Part shown: piece after piece, positions 37,239 through 44,922 of the stretch | How positions within the stretch are numbered: position 1 is the first letter of the stretch | How the letters are laid out: each line of letters opens with the position of its first letter | Assembly: GCF_003014675.1 (NCBI RefSeq) | Contig: NZ_PYAU01000001.1 | Coordinates: 1,798,001-1,862,000 of the forward strand | Direction: 5' to 3' | DNA: 64,000 nucleotides | From: Labedella gwakjiensis | Lineage (GTDB): Bacteria > Actinomycetota > Actinomycetes > Actinomycetales > Microbacteriaceae | Notes under the pieces: generated by a model | The model's input: the letters and a program-made list of their open reading frames with translations, nothing else | What the model was told of the DNA's origin: nothing | The model's database searches: none | Program-made: the position numbers and the translations under genes

Positions 37239-38035
37239 GCACTCCGACCTCGGCGGGTAGCCTCGACTCTGTGAGCAACGAGAACAACTCCGGCTACCGC
37301 ATGCGCGGTCTGCAGGGGCGCGTGATCGACGCGATCGGACAGTCCATCGTGGGCGGGCGTTACGCTCCGGGGGAACTCCTCCCGCGCGAGGACCGACTCG
37401 TGGAGGAGTACGGCGTCAGCCGCACGTCGGTGCGGGAGGCCATGAAGGTTCTCTCGGCCAAGGGGCTCATCGAGATCCGGCCGAAAGTGGGCACCCGCGT
37501 GCGTCCCCGCGAGCTGTGGAACACGTTCGACAGCGACCTGCTCGGCTGGTTCTACGCGCAAGGCATGGGCGAGCCGATCATGCGCGACCTCGTGGAGCTG
37601 CGGCAGGTCCTCGAGCCGGCGGCCGCGCGTCTCGCCGCCGGCCGCGCGACCATGGCCGACCTTCACCGCATCGAGGCGGCACAGGCGGAGATGGGGCGGT
37701 CGGCGCACGACCACGCGGGCTACGCCGCGAGCGACGTCGAGTTCCACATGGCCGTGTACGGCGCGTCGCACAACATGCTCCTGCAGCGGTTCGGTCGGCT
37801 CGTGGCCGACTTCATGTACGTGAGCTTCAGCGTGCAGCAGCGCGCGGCCGAGCACGGCGACGACGAGGTGGACTTCGGGTCGGACGCGGCCGAGCATGCG
37901 GCCGTCTACGACGCGATCAACCTCGGAGACGCGTCCGGGGCCGCCGACGCGATGCTCGCCGTGGTGCTCGACGGGAAGAGCGCTCTCATCGAGGCTCTCG
38001 GCAAGGTCGCGGGGGACTCGCGCTCCGGGAGCTAG
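37235..38035 (+). CDS. FadR/GntR family regulator of the sugar locus
   Basis: A 266-residue regulator with a GntR winged helix (about 25-95, LPREDRLVEEYGVSRTSVREAMKVL in part) and an FCD ligand domain (about 110-250) in which Asp and His residues (DVEFHMAVYG; AEHAAVYDAI) form the usual metal/effector site. FCD regulators commonly sense organic or sugar acids, matching the neighbouring dehydratase. GTG 37235 overlaps the upstream stop by 4 bases. A second start is possible: TAGCCT at 37258-37263 is 7 bases before GTG 37271, which would give a 254-residue protein from a leaderless mRNA. The stop shares CTAG with the MerR gene stop. Confidence 0.88.
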   Translation: MSTPTSAGSLDSVSNENNSGYRMRGLQGRVIDAIGQSIVGGRYAPGELLPREDRLVEEYGVSRTSVREAMKVLSAKGLIEIRPKVGTRVRPRELWNTFDSDLLGWFYAQGMGEPIMRDLVELRQVLEPAAARLAAGRATMADLHRIEAAQAEMGRSAHDHAGYAASDVEFHMAVYGASHNMLLQRFGRLVADFMYVSFSVQQRAAEHGDDEVDFGSDAAEHAAVYDAINLGDASGAADAMLAVVLDGKSALIEALGKVAGDSRSGS

Positions 38036-38886
38036 CCGATCGCGGCGTGGCCGCATCCCGACCGGTCGTCCGTCGTCGCGTCGTCCTCCCAGGTCGCGGT
38101 GTCGGGGTCGATGCCGTGAGCGCGGGCACCGGCGTCGATGACGCGACGGAGCCAGGAGGCGAGCCCGGGCCGGACACCGTCGTAGTGCGCGGCGTAGGCG
38201 GGATCGGCCTCGTACATCCGGCCGAGAACCACCTGCATCGATCGGGAGACGGGGAAGTATGCCGAGAACACCTCGCGGTGGCGCTCGACGAGGGCGTTCG
38301 CCTCGGGGCTGCCGGGAGCGATCCCGGCCTCCATCGCCTCCGCGAGAGCCCGCTCGAACGCGGCGTTCGTCTCCGCGACGGCCTGCCAGTCCGCTGGTGT
38401 ACGAGACGCCGACCGCTCCGCGTATTGGCGCCACGGGGTCGTGTCGCCGTAGCGCCGGCGTGCCTCGGCCGGCCACTGCGGGTCCCATCCGGGGCCGAGC
38501 GCCGCGCGCTGCTCGTCCTCGGTGAGGAGGAGTCCGCGCGTGTGCGCCTCGATCATACGGTCGAGCGACACGCTCAGGGAGGAGAGGTGCTCGATCCTCT
38601 CGGCGAGACCGGCCCGTTGGGCCTCGAGGGCGGCGACGACGTCCGTGTCAGGGTCGTCCAGCACGCTCCCGATCGCCTCGAGGTCGAGGCCGAGCTCGCG
38701 ATAGACGATGATGCGGCTCAGCCGCTCGATGTCGCTACCCGTGTAGAGCCGGTAGCCCGCGATCGAGCGCGACGAGGGCTGCGCGAGACCGATCTCGTCC
38801 CAGTGGTGCAGCGCCCGCACGGTCACACCGAGGCGCGTGGCGGCCCGGCCGACCGTCAGCTCCTCGTCGTCGGTCTCGTCAGTCAT
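38032..38886 (-). CDS. MerR family regulator with TipAS effector domain
   Basis: The 284-residue protein has a MerR HTH at about 10-75 (VGRAATRLGVTVRALHHWDEIGL in part), a coiled-coil dimerisation helix at about 80-125, and a C-terminal TipAS domain (about 140-265), the region that in TipA binds thiopeptide antibiotics. Its start overlaps the end of the VOC gene by 8 bases, so both form an operon. An antibiotic- or toxin-sensing role is suggested, and the VOC partner could bind or modify the ligand (inference). Confidence 0.87.
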   Translation of the reverse strand: MTDETDDEELTVGRAATRLGVTVRALHHWDEIGLAQPSSRSIAGYRLYTGSDIERLSRIIVYRELGLDLEAIGSVLDDPDTDVVAALEAQRAGLAERIEHLSSLSVSLDRMIEAHTRGLLLTEDEQRAALGPGWDPQWPAEARRRYGDTTPWRQYAERSASRTPADWQAVAETNAAFERALAEAMEAGIAPGSPEANALVERHREVFSAYFPVSRSMQVVLGRMYEADPAYAAHYDGVRPGLASWLRRVIDAGARAHGIDPDTATWEDDATTDDRSGCGHAAIG

Positions 38887-39430
38887 GGTCCCCATTGTTC
38901 TCGACACCGTTGCCCCCCGCACCGGAGTCCGACGGGGTGATGCCCATGGCCTCGAGGTTCCTCGCCGCGGCGCTCGCCGGGTCGAACGGCTTCGCGGCCG
39001 TGAAGACGACCCGTGTCCGCTCCGGGGTGATGACCTCCACGTCGCGCGTGTTCCAGGGTGTGTCGTGCGCGTCGCCGACCGTTCCTGATCCGAGGGAGCG
39101 GCAGGCGTCGACGACCGGATCGAGCTGGTCCAGGACGCACGCGAAGCTCACGCTCATCGCCGGAGGGGCGTCGGTCGCGGTCTCGGAGGGAACGAGCAGG
39201 ACGTCCTGGAACGCCCACCGGCGCAGGTGCACGAGCCGACCGGGCACGGCGAACAGCTCGAAGAATCCGAGCCCTCGCGTCCAGAAGTCGACGGATGCAG
39301 TCAGATCGGTGGTCGGGACGGTCACGAATGCGGGCATGCCGTAGATGCCGCGGAAGGGTTCGGGTGCGACGGCATCGGGACCGGGAACGGGTACGGGGCT
39401 CACCTCGAAGGCGTCGTAGTAGTCACTCAT
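38879..39430 (-). CDS. VOC family protein (glyoxalase/bleomycin-resistance fold)
   Basis: The 183-residue protein has the paired beta-alpha-beta-beta-beta units of the vicinal oxygen chelate fold between about 30 and 145 (PAFVTVPTTDLTASVDFWTRGLGFFEL in part; DVEVITPERTRVVFTA). The VOC module is single, so a homodimer would form the sites. A flexible acidic tail (GGNGVENNGDHD) follows. Function could be antibiotic sequestration or a glyoxalase-type reaction; the operon with a TipAS regulator favours the former (inference). Confidence 0.82.
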   Translation of the reverse strand: MSDYYDAFEVSPVPVPGPDAVAPEPFRGIYGMPAFVTVPTTDLTASVDFWTRGLGFFELFAVPGRLVHLRRWAFQDVLLVPSETATDAPPAMSVSFACVLDQLDPVVDACRSLGSGTVGDAHDTPWNTRDVEVITPERTRVVFTAAKPFDPASAAARNLEAMGITPSDSGAGGNGVENNGDHD

Positions 39431-39490
39431 GCGTCCACGATCGGCCCTCACGCGGCGTGAGGGTCAAGCCCGCGGTGCGACGGGTGGCCG

Positions 39491-40516
39491 TCAGTCGTTC
39501 TCGTTCTTCTCCGCGTCGTTCTGATCGGCGACCGCCCGGTCGTGTGCCGACTGCATGGCCTCGGCGTGCTCGGTCTTCGCCGCCGCGAGCGCCGCGTCAT
39601 CGTCCTGCGCCACGGCGATCGTCTCCCGGAACCGCGCGCGCAGTGCTTTCACCGCGTCGGAGAACGACGGCTTGGGGGCCGTGCCCTCCTCGATGTCCTC
39701 GTCGGGGAAATGGCGGAGCCGCACATCGCCGTCGCCGAGCACGGGCTGCTCCGCGTGCTCGACGCACAGGCGCGCGACCTCGGGGGCGTGCGCGTGCATC
39801 ACCGAGTGGGCGGCTCCCGGGATCTCCCAGAGTCGGGCGGACGGCAGCAGCTCGCCGATGCGCTCCACCCAGTCGCGCGGGGCGACGTAGTCGTGCTCTC
39901 CACGGATTACGAGCGTGTGGGCGCGCACGTGGGGGAGCGCCTGCTCGATCGGGAATCGCATCATGCGCGGCAGGATCCGCGAGAACCACCGGAATCCGCA
40001 CACCGCGTATGCACCGATCGCGAGCGCTTTCACGCGGCCGGGCTCGAACCAGCTGGCCTGGAGGAAGCGCGCCGCTTGTGTGAGGACGCGTCGTTCGGCG
40101 GGGTTCACGACGGGGCCGATGAGCACGATGGTCGAGAGTCCGGGTCGGCGTGCGGCGAGGTCGGTGACGACCTGGGTTCCCATCGAGTGCCCGACGATCA
40201 CGGGGTCGTCGAGCTCCAGCTCGTCGATGACGCGCCCGAGCAGGTTGGCGTACTCCCGGATGCTCATCGCCCGCCCGGGGTGAGGGACGCCCGCGAACCC
40301 GGGGAGGTCGACGGCGTGGACGGGGCCGAAGCGGTTGAGGTTGGGGGCGAGGCGTTCGAAGTAGTCGGACGAGACACCGATGCCGGGCACGAGGAGGAAG
40401 GGGCGGTCGCCGCTCGTGCCGATCGTGTTCACGCGCACGAACGTCTTCCCCGCCCGGACACGCCGCACGGTCACGTCCGTGGACGTGCGCCCGGGGCTCT
40501 CCCTCTCCCGTTCCAT
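39491..40516 (-). CDS. alpha/beta hydrolase
   Basis: A 341-residue serine hydrolase with nucleophile Ser111 in VGHSMGT, an acid in RGEHDYVAPRDW (about 226-237) and a histidine in PGAAHSVM (about 255-262). There is no signal peptide. The C-terminal 70 residues are a charged, Ala/Glu-rich helical extension (KTEHAEAMQSAHDRAVAD) not found in the core fold. The substrate is unknown. GTGAGGGG immediately before the ATG is a close-set ribosome binding site. Confidence 0.85.
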   Translation of the reverse strand: MERERESPGRTSTDVTVRRVRAGKTFVRVNTIGTSGDRPFLLVPGIGVSSDYFERLAPNLNRFGPVHAVDLPGFAGVPHPGRAMSIREYANLLGRVIDELELDDPVIVGHSMGTQVVTDLAARRPGLSTIVLIGPVVNPAERRVLTQAARFLQASWFEPGRVKALAIGAYAVCGFRWFSRILPRMMRFPIEQALPHVRAHTLVIRGEHDYVAPRDWVERIGELLPSARLWEIPGAAHSVMHAHAPEVARLCVEHAEQPVLGDGDVRLRHFPDEDIEEGTAPKPSFSDAVKALRARFRETIAVAQDDDAALAAAKTEHAEAMQSAHDRAVADQNDAEKNEND

Positions 40517-40571
40517 CCCCTCACTCTGCCCTACCCATCTGCGTCGTACACGCTTCCCCCCTCGCCCACAC

Positions 40572-40631
40572 GCAGCTTTTGAGCGTCCTTCCGCCGGTAC
40601 ATCGGCGTAAAGACGCTCGAAAGCTGCATGT
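40572..40631. repeat. dispersed palindrome, copy 2
   Basis: Arms GCAGCTTTTGAGCGTC (40572-40587) and GACGCTCGAAAGCTGC (40612-40627), with one G-T mispair, enclose a 24-base loop holding a small CGCCG/CGGCG stem. The tail CATGT matches copy 1 at 23322-23380. It lies between the hydrolase start and the GntR gene stop. Confidence 0.85.
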
Positions 40632-40661
40632 CGAGGGGTGGGGTGTGAGGGGGAGGGCGGG

Positions 40662-41030
40662 TCAGGAGGGGGCTGGGAGGCCGAGCGCGGCGCGGGCGTA
40701 GCCGAGCGCGTCGTCGGGGGTGAGGCCCAGCTGACGGGCCCGATCGGCGAACGCGGTGGCCGCGGCCTGGGCCTGGCGCTGGGTGGGGTCGCCCGTCGCC
40801 GCGACGAAGGTGCCGTGGCGTCCGCGCGTCTCGATCACCTCGTCGCGCTCCAGCTCGCGGTAGGCGCGGGCGACGGTGCCGGGCGCGAGCCCCAGGTCGT
40901 CGGCCAGCTTGCGCACCGTGGGGAGTTTCGTGCCGGCGACGAGCGCGCCGGACCGGACGGCATCGACGATCTGGGTGCGCAGCTGCTCGAACGGCGCCGT
41001 CGCCGAGGCGGGATCGATGAGGAGCATCAT
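40662..41030 (-). CDS. GntR family regulator, YtrA-like
   Basis: A 122-residue short GntR protein: winged helix (about 12-75, LPTVRKLADDLGLAPGTVARAYRELE in part) with only a short helical tail (about 80-120), which is the YtrA layout. Such proteins usually repress the membrane or ABC genes in the same operon. Its ATG overlaps the stop of the upstream membrane-protein gene by 4 bases. Two GTAC-N7-GTA(C/T) sites in front of the operon are candidate autoregulatory operators. Confidence 0.88.
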   Translation of the reverse strand: MMLLIDPASATAPFEQLRTQIVDAVRSGALVAGTKLPTVRKLADDLGLAPGTVARAYRELERDEVIETRGRHGTFVAATGDPTQRQAQAAATAFADRARQLGLTPDDALGYARAALGLPAPS

Positions 41031-42001
41031 CGGACGTCCCCTTCCGTTCCGGCGGTGGTCGGGGCCGGAGCGGTGGTCGCCGCGTTGCCGGCGGGCGTCG
41101 GCCAGAGGCGGCGCCGGTAGTGCCGCTGCGGGCTGGATGCGAGTACCACGATCGCCACGATGACGCCGATCAGAGCGAAGAGGGCGATAGCCCCGAGGGC
41201 GACGAGGGTGAGGAGGTTGTCCGCACTCGTCGTGGGCTGCACGATACGGGCACCGGTGATGACCGTCACGAGCGGCACGAAGGCCGCGGCGAATCCCAAC
41301 GCGAGCGGCACGGTGATGAGGTCGCGCAGGGCGGTCGAGCGGATGGCGTCGTCCCAGGCGAGCTCGAGGACCGAGCCGGCGCGCTGACCGCGGTCGAGGA
41401 TGGACCGCGAGATGGCGAGCGTGCCGATGAGGGCGCCGATCGCGAGGATCGCGACGACGATCGGGAGGATCGCACGGTCCCACGTGAGCTCCGCGAAGGC
41501 GAAGCCGAGAGGGATCACGATCGCGGTGACGAGAGCGCCGGCGATCACGGTGACGATGGCACCGCGGTACTCGAGGCCGATGAGGTAGTCGCTCATCGTC
41601 GGCGAGGACAGACGCGCGATGCGTGGCACGTCGCTCGGCAGCTCGCGGGTGGTGCGCAGCGCGCTGAGCCCGGCCCCGACACCGATTCCGGTGAGCGAGA
41701 GGATGAAGATGCCGAGCAGCGAGAAGTTGTTCTGATCGAACCCGGGCAGGAAGAGCGTGGCGAGGATCGCGACGATCAGTCCGATGCCCCCGCCCACCGC
41801 GATGTAGCGTTCGCGCACCGCGAGGCGCAGGCCGATCCGTTCGTCCTCGATGGGCGAGGTGGGGACGGCGAGGTCGATGCGTTTGGCGAGACGGTCGACG
41901 GCCTTGCGGCGGGCGGTCTCGGTGCGGGCGAAGCCGTACGGTGCGGCCGCCAGGACGAGCGCGTACCCGATGACGACATAGATCCACGCTTGAGCGTTCA
42001 T
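41027..42001 (-). CDS. multi-helix membrane protein in a GntR operon, function unknown
   Basis: The 324-residue protein has an N-terminal helix (about 5-22), a cytoplasmic stretch, then about six more hydrophobic segments (about 70-90, 98-115, 150-172, 180-200, 230-255, 268-292) and a Thr/Ala/Pro-rich C-terminal tail. Related actinobacterial proteins paired with YtrA-type regulators carry a DUF1648-like core, but this could not be confirmed. GGAGAAG lies upstream of ATG 42001. It is coupled to the regulator gene and probably responds to cell-envelope stress (inference). Confidence 0.7.
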   Translation of the reverse strand: MNAQAWIYVVIGYALVLAAAPYGFARTETARRKAVDRLAKRIDLAVPTSPIEDERIGLRLAVRERYIAVGGGIGLIVAILATLFLPGFDQNNFSLLGIFILSLTGIGVGAGLSALRTTRELPSDVPRIARLSSPTMSDYLIGLEYRGAIVTVIAGALVTAIVIPLGFAFAELTWDRAILPIVVAILAIGALIGTLAISRSILDRGQRAGSVLELAWDDAIRSTALRDLITVPLALGFAAAFVPLVTVITGARIVQPTTSADNLLTLVALGAIALFALIGVIVAIVVLASSPQRHYRRRLWPTPAGNAATTAPAPTTAGTEGDVR

Positions 42002-42067
42002 GGGGATCTTCTCCTTCGATCGGCCCGGGGATCCGGGCGGCGGTGATGCCGGCGCCGACATTCTGTG

Positions 42068-42128
42068 TTGGTACAAACAACGTATCAATACAAAGTGTGT
42101 GACACAACCCTCAGTACAATATTCGTAC
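42068..42128 (-). promoter_or_regulatory. promoter with two matching GTAC-N7-GTAC operator-like sites
   Basis: Site 1, TTGGTAC-N7-GTATCAA (42068-42088), and site 2, GTAC-N7-GTAC (42114-42128), share the same half-sites and spacing and are centred 43 bases apart. Read on the minus strand, TTGTGT, 17 bases and TACGTT form a -35/-10 pair between and overlapping them, so site 1 covers the -10 and site 2 lies upstream of the -35. This fits repression of the membrane-protein/GntR operon by its own YtrA-type product. Confidence 0.7.
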
Positions 42129-42200
42129 CGTGCCGAGGGCCCGCCAGGCGATCGACGCTCCTCGGTGGCCTCGCCAGCCGCACGGCCAGTGGACTCTCTC

Positions 42201-42608
42201 TCAGAGCGCCAGCAGCCCCGCCGCCGTCGGTCGGAAGCCGCACGCATCGCGGTAGAACGGCGCGAGATCCTCGGTGAAGTCGACGTGAAGCCATTCGCAC
42301 CCCGCCGCGCGAGCGCCGTCCACCGCGGCGCGAACGAGCTCCGCACCGATACCGCGTCCCCGTGCCCGCGTCGCGACGCACGTGTCGAGCAGGAGGGCGT
42401 GGACGCCGCCGTCGCCCGCGACGTTCACGAAGCCCACGAGCCCGCCCTCGTCGCGCGCCACGACCCACCCGACACTGAACCGCTCGAGTCGAGCGACCCA
42501 GTCGGCGCCCTAGACCTCGTGCCCGAAGGCCTCGGCGTGCAGCGCGTTCAGCTCGTCGTCCGCGATCCGCCCGCGCCACTCCGTCCGCACCCCGTGTCTG
42601 TCCGCCAT
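42201..42608 (-). pseudogene. GNAT family N-acetyltransferase interrupted by an in-frame TAG
   Basis: Reading from ATG 42608 gives MADRHGVRTEWRGRIADDEL... and continues in a single frame to the stop at 42201, except that codon 33 is TAG (42510-42512). After it the sequence resumes as GADWVARLERFSVGWVVARDEGG and contains the acetyl-CoA-binding motif TRARGRGIGAELV, so both halves belong to one 135-residue acetyltransferase. A TGG (Trp) to TAG change would explain it (HEV-Trp-GADW is plausible). The gene could be a pseudogene, a sequencing error or a readthrough case; restart at an internal codon would give only the C-terminal 86 residues. Confidence 0.8.
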
Positions 42609-42617
42609 GCGACCACG

Positions 42618-43745
42618 CTACGGCCTCGGTCGCCCTCCCGTCGTGGTCGCCGGGGCCGGCGCTCGGTCGTGCGCCGACGTCGCGACGTCCGGCGCGGTCG
42701 CCCGCCCGCGGCGGCCCGCGAACACGACCCCCCGCTGCACCGCGTAGCTCACGGCGAAGAGGGTCACCTCGGCGACGATCTTCGCCGGAATGAGACCCAC
42801 GCCGAGGCCCGTCAGCGCCGCGATCAAGAGATAGCTCGCGCCCAGCAGCACGAGCGCGAGCGCACCGTAGCGCAGCGCCTGACGCCGGATCCCGCCGGCC
42901 GTTCCCGCGCGGAACACGAGGCGTCGGTTGAGCAGGAAGTTCATCGTCGCGCTGAGCACGCGGGCGCCCACGACGGCCACGAGGAGCGAACCGGTCAGCG
43001 TGTCGAGCGCCTGCAGGGCAGCCACATCGATGACGAACGACAGGAGCCCCACGAGTGCGAACGCCGCGATGGGGAGCATGACGCGCACCGAGTCGACGAC
43101 GGGTCGAAAGTGCGACGATGCGTTCTCGTCGAGGTACACCGTGTCGATCGGCACCTCCACGATGCGGTGTCCGGACGCCTGCGCCCGCACGAGCGTCGTG
43201 AGCTCGTACTCGAATCGCTCACCGGGCACCTCGAGCAGCCAGCCGAGCAGCTCGGCCGGGTAGCCGCGGAGGCCCGTCTGCGTGTCGTGCACGTCGCCGC
43301 CGGTCGTCGCGGAGAAGAGGTGGCGCGAGACGGCGTTCCCGAAGCGGCTCCGTCGCGGCACGTCGCCGACGAAGCGCCGTCCGCCGAGCACGATCGCGGG
43401 ACGCGTTTAGTGCACGTCCGACTCGGCGAGGACCCGCTCCGCGACCCGGAGGATGTCGTCCACGCGGTGCTGCCCGTCGCTGTCGGCGCACACGACGTCC
43501 TCGCCGCGGTGGTGCACGAGCGCGTGGCGGAAGCCGAGCTTGAGGGCGTGGCCCTTGCCGTGGTTCGAGGTGGTGCCGATGAGCTCGGCGCCGTGCTCGC
43601 GCGCCTCCGCGAAGACGGATGCGTAGTCCGGACCACTGCCGTCGTCGACGATCAGGATCGTGAGCGAGCAATCGGCGGCGAGGAGGTCGTCGACGAGGCC
43701 GACGAGTCGCCGGTCCGGCTGGAACGAGGGGATGAGGACGATCAC
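42618..43745 (-). pseudogene. glycosyltransferase family 2 / GtrA fusion interrupted by an in-frame TAA
   Basis: The frame opens at GTG 43745 with the GT2 start VIVLIPSFQPDRRLVGLVDD and the metal-binding ADSDGQHR, then meets TAA at 43407-43409. It goes on without a frame change as TRPAIVLGGRRFVGDVPRRS, through the GT2 C-terminal part (DTQTGLRGYP), and ends with a four-helix GtrA domain (about 145 residues). Intact homologues are single GT2-GtrA proteins thought to flip or attach polyprenyl-linked sugars. The 3-base gap to the upstream gene shows they were one operon. Reinitiation at GTG 43391 could still make a GtrA half. Confidence 0.8.
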
Positions 43746-43748
43746 GGC

Positions 43749-44795
43749 TCAGCTCCCGTCCGCGATGTAGAGGATGTCGGACGTGCCGCGTTCCTCCCCG
43801 GTGCCGAGCGGATCGTTCACGAGCGAGCCGTTGAAGTACATGGTCGAGGACCCGCCGCCGTCGGTGTTGTACGCGGTGGTGGCGCCGAGGCCCTGCATGA
43901 TCTCCGCGAGTTCGGTCAGGTCGACGCCCTTGCTGTAGCCAGGGCTGCGCCCGTCGACGACGACGAAGACGAGATGGTTGTCGTCGATCACGCCGACCGC
44001 CGTGCGGGGCTGATCGCCCTGGATGGAGTGGTTGCCGACGTTCGTGTCGACCTTGACGTCCTCGATCCCGTCGACGATCTCGCCGTCCTCGACGATCGCG
44101 GGACCGAAGGAGAGCGTGTTCCACACGCCGTCGGCGACGAGCTCGTCGGCCGTCGTCGTGGTCTCGTCGTAGACCTCCACCGTGCCGTCCGTGTAGAAGG
44201 CGAGCCCATCGCGGGCGCCCTCGTCGCGGTAGACGACACCGTTGCGGATCACGATGCCCGTGTCGCGGAACCCGTAGTAGTCGCCGTTGATGGCGAAGAT
44301 CGCGTCGTTGTCCTCGGCGATCGCCGACGTGTTCTCCGTGATGTTCTCGCCGAACTGGTCGTTCGCGAACGCCGACCGGAGGGTCGTCGCGTCGGTCAGG
44401 GTCACGTCCGCCACGTAGTAGGTGACGGTGCTGTCGCCGCTCCCCGTCGTGACGGTGGAGATCTGGACCGACGTGTCGTCGGAGGTGTAGCTCGTGTCGG
44501 TCGTGCTGGCATTGGTCTCGCTCGCGGAGCCGGAGTCCGAGCTGACCGAGGACTGCGCGGCCTCGTACGCGGAGACGTCCGAGATCTCCACGTGGGGGAT
44601 GACGAAGCGGTCGAGCGCCCAGGCAGTGCCGCCGCCGAGTGTGAGCGTGACGACGAGGGCCGAGCCGATCAGGATGTTGCGCCTTCGGCGCGATCGGGGC
44701 CGTCGACGACGAGACGTGCGGACACCGGATGCCGCGGCGTCGGTGGGTTCGGGTGCGGCCGGATCCGTTCCGGGGGACGGGGTCGAGGAGGTCAT
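43749..44795 (-). CDS. phosphodiester glycosidase family protein (NAGPA domain), membrane-anchored
   Basis: A 348-residue protein with a basic cytoplasmic tail (about 1-40), one membrane helix (ILIGSALVVTLTLGGGTAWAL, about 40-60), a Ser/Thr-rich extracytoplasmic linker, and a NAGPA-like domain (about 140-348) with the family signatures AINGDYYGFRDTGIVIRNG (about 168-186) and YNTDGGGSSTMYFNG (about 310-324). Such domains hydrolyse phosphodiester-linked sugars, and in bacteria are found with cell-surface polysaccharide genes. It is directly upstream of the broken glycosyltransferase. Confidence 0.88.
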   Translation of the reverse strand: MTSSTPSPGTDPAAPEPTDAAASGVRTSRRRRPRSRRRRNILIGSALVVTLTLGGGTAWALDRFVIPHVEISDVSAYEAAQSSVSSDSGSASETNASTTDTSYTSDDTSVQISTVTTGSGDSTVTYYVADVTLTDATTLRSAFANDQFGENITENTSAIAEDNDAIFAINGDYYGFRDTGIVIRNGVVYRDEGARDGLAFYTDGTVEVYDETTTTADELVADGVWNTLSFGPAIVEDGEIVDGIEDVKVDTNVGNHSIQGDQPRTAVGVIDDNHLVFVVVDGRSPGYSKGVDLTELAEIMQGLGATTAYNTDGGGSSTMYFNGSLVNDPLGTGEERGTSDILYIADGS

Positions 44796-44922
44796 GTTCC
44801 AGGACTACGCAGCGAACCTAGCCCTCCCGCAGCGGGAAGCCGCAGCGGTGGTGAGCGTTCCCTATGTGTTCCGTATGGCTGCGTCAGGGGTCTTGCGGTG
44901 CCAATCCATGCCGAGGGGCGCG
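44796..44922. other. junction between the polysaccharide genes and the AbiE insert
   Basis: This 127-base gap holds the promoter of the phosphodiester glycosidase gene (TAGTCC close to its ATG on the minus strand). Base composition falls from GC-rich to mixed across it. No direct repeats, att-like sites or tRNA were recognised. Confidence 0.4.

Noticed and set aside
40572-40631. Palindrome copy 2 as a rho-independent terminator of the GntR gene
   Set aside because: It is upstream (minus-strand sense) of the GntR stop only by 30 bases and forms a strong stem, but there is no T run on either strand and the arms recur elsewhere with the same tail, which fits a repeat better.
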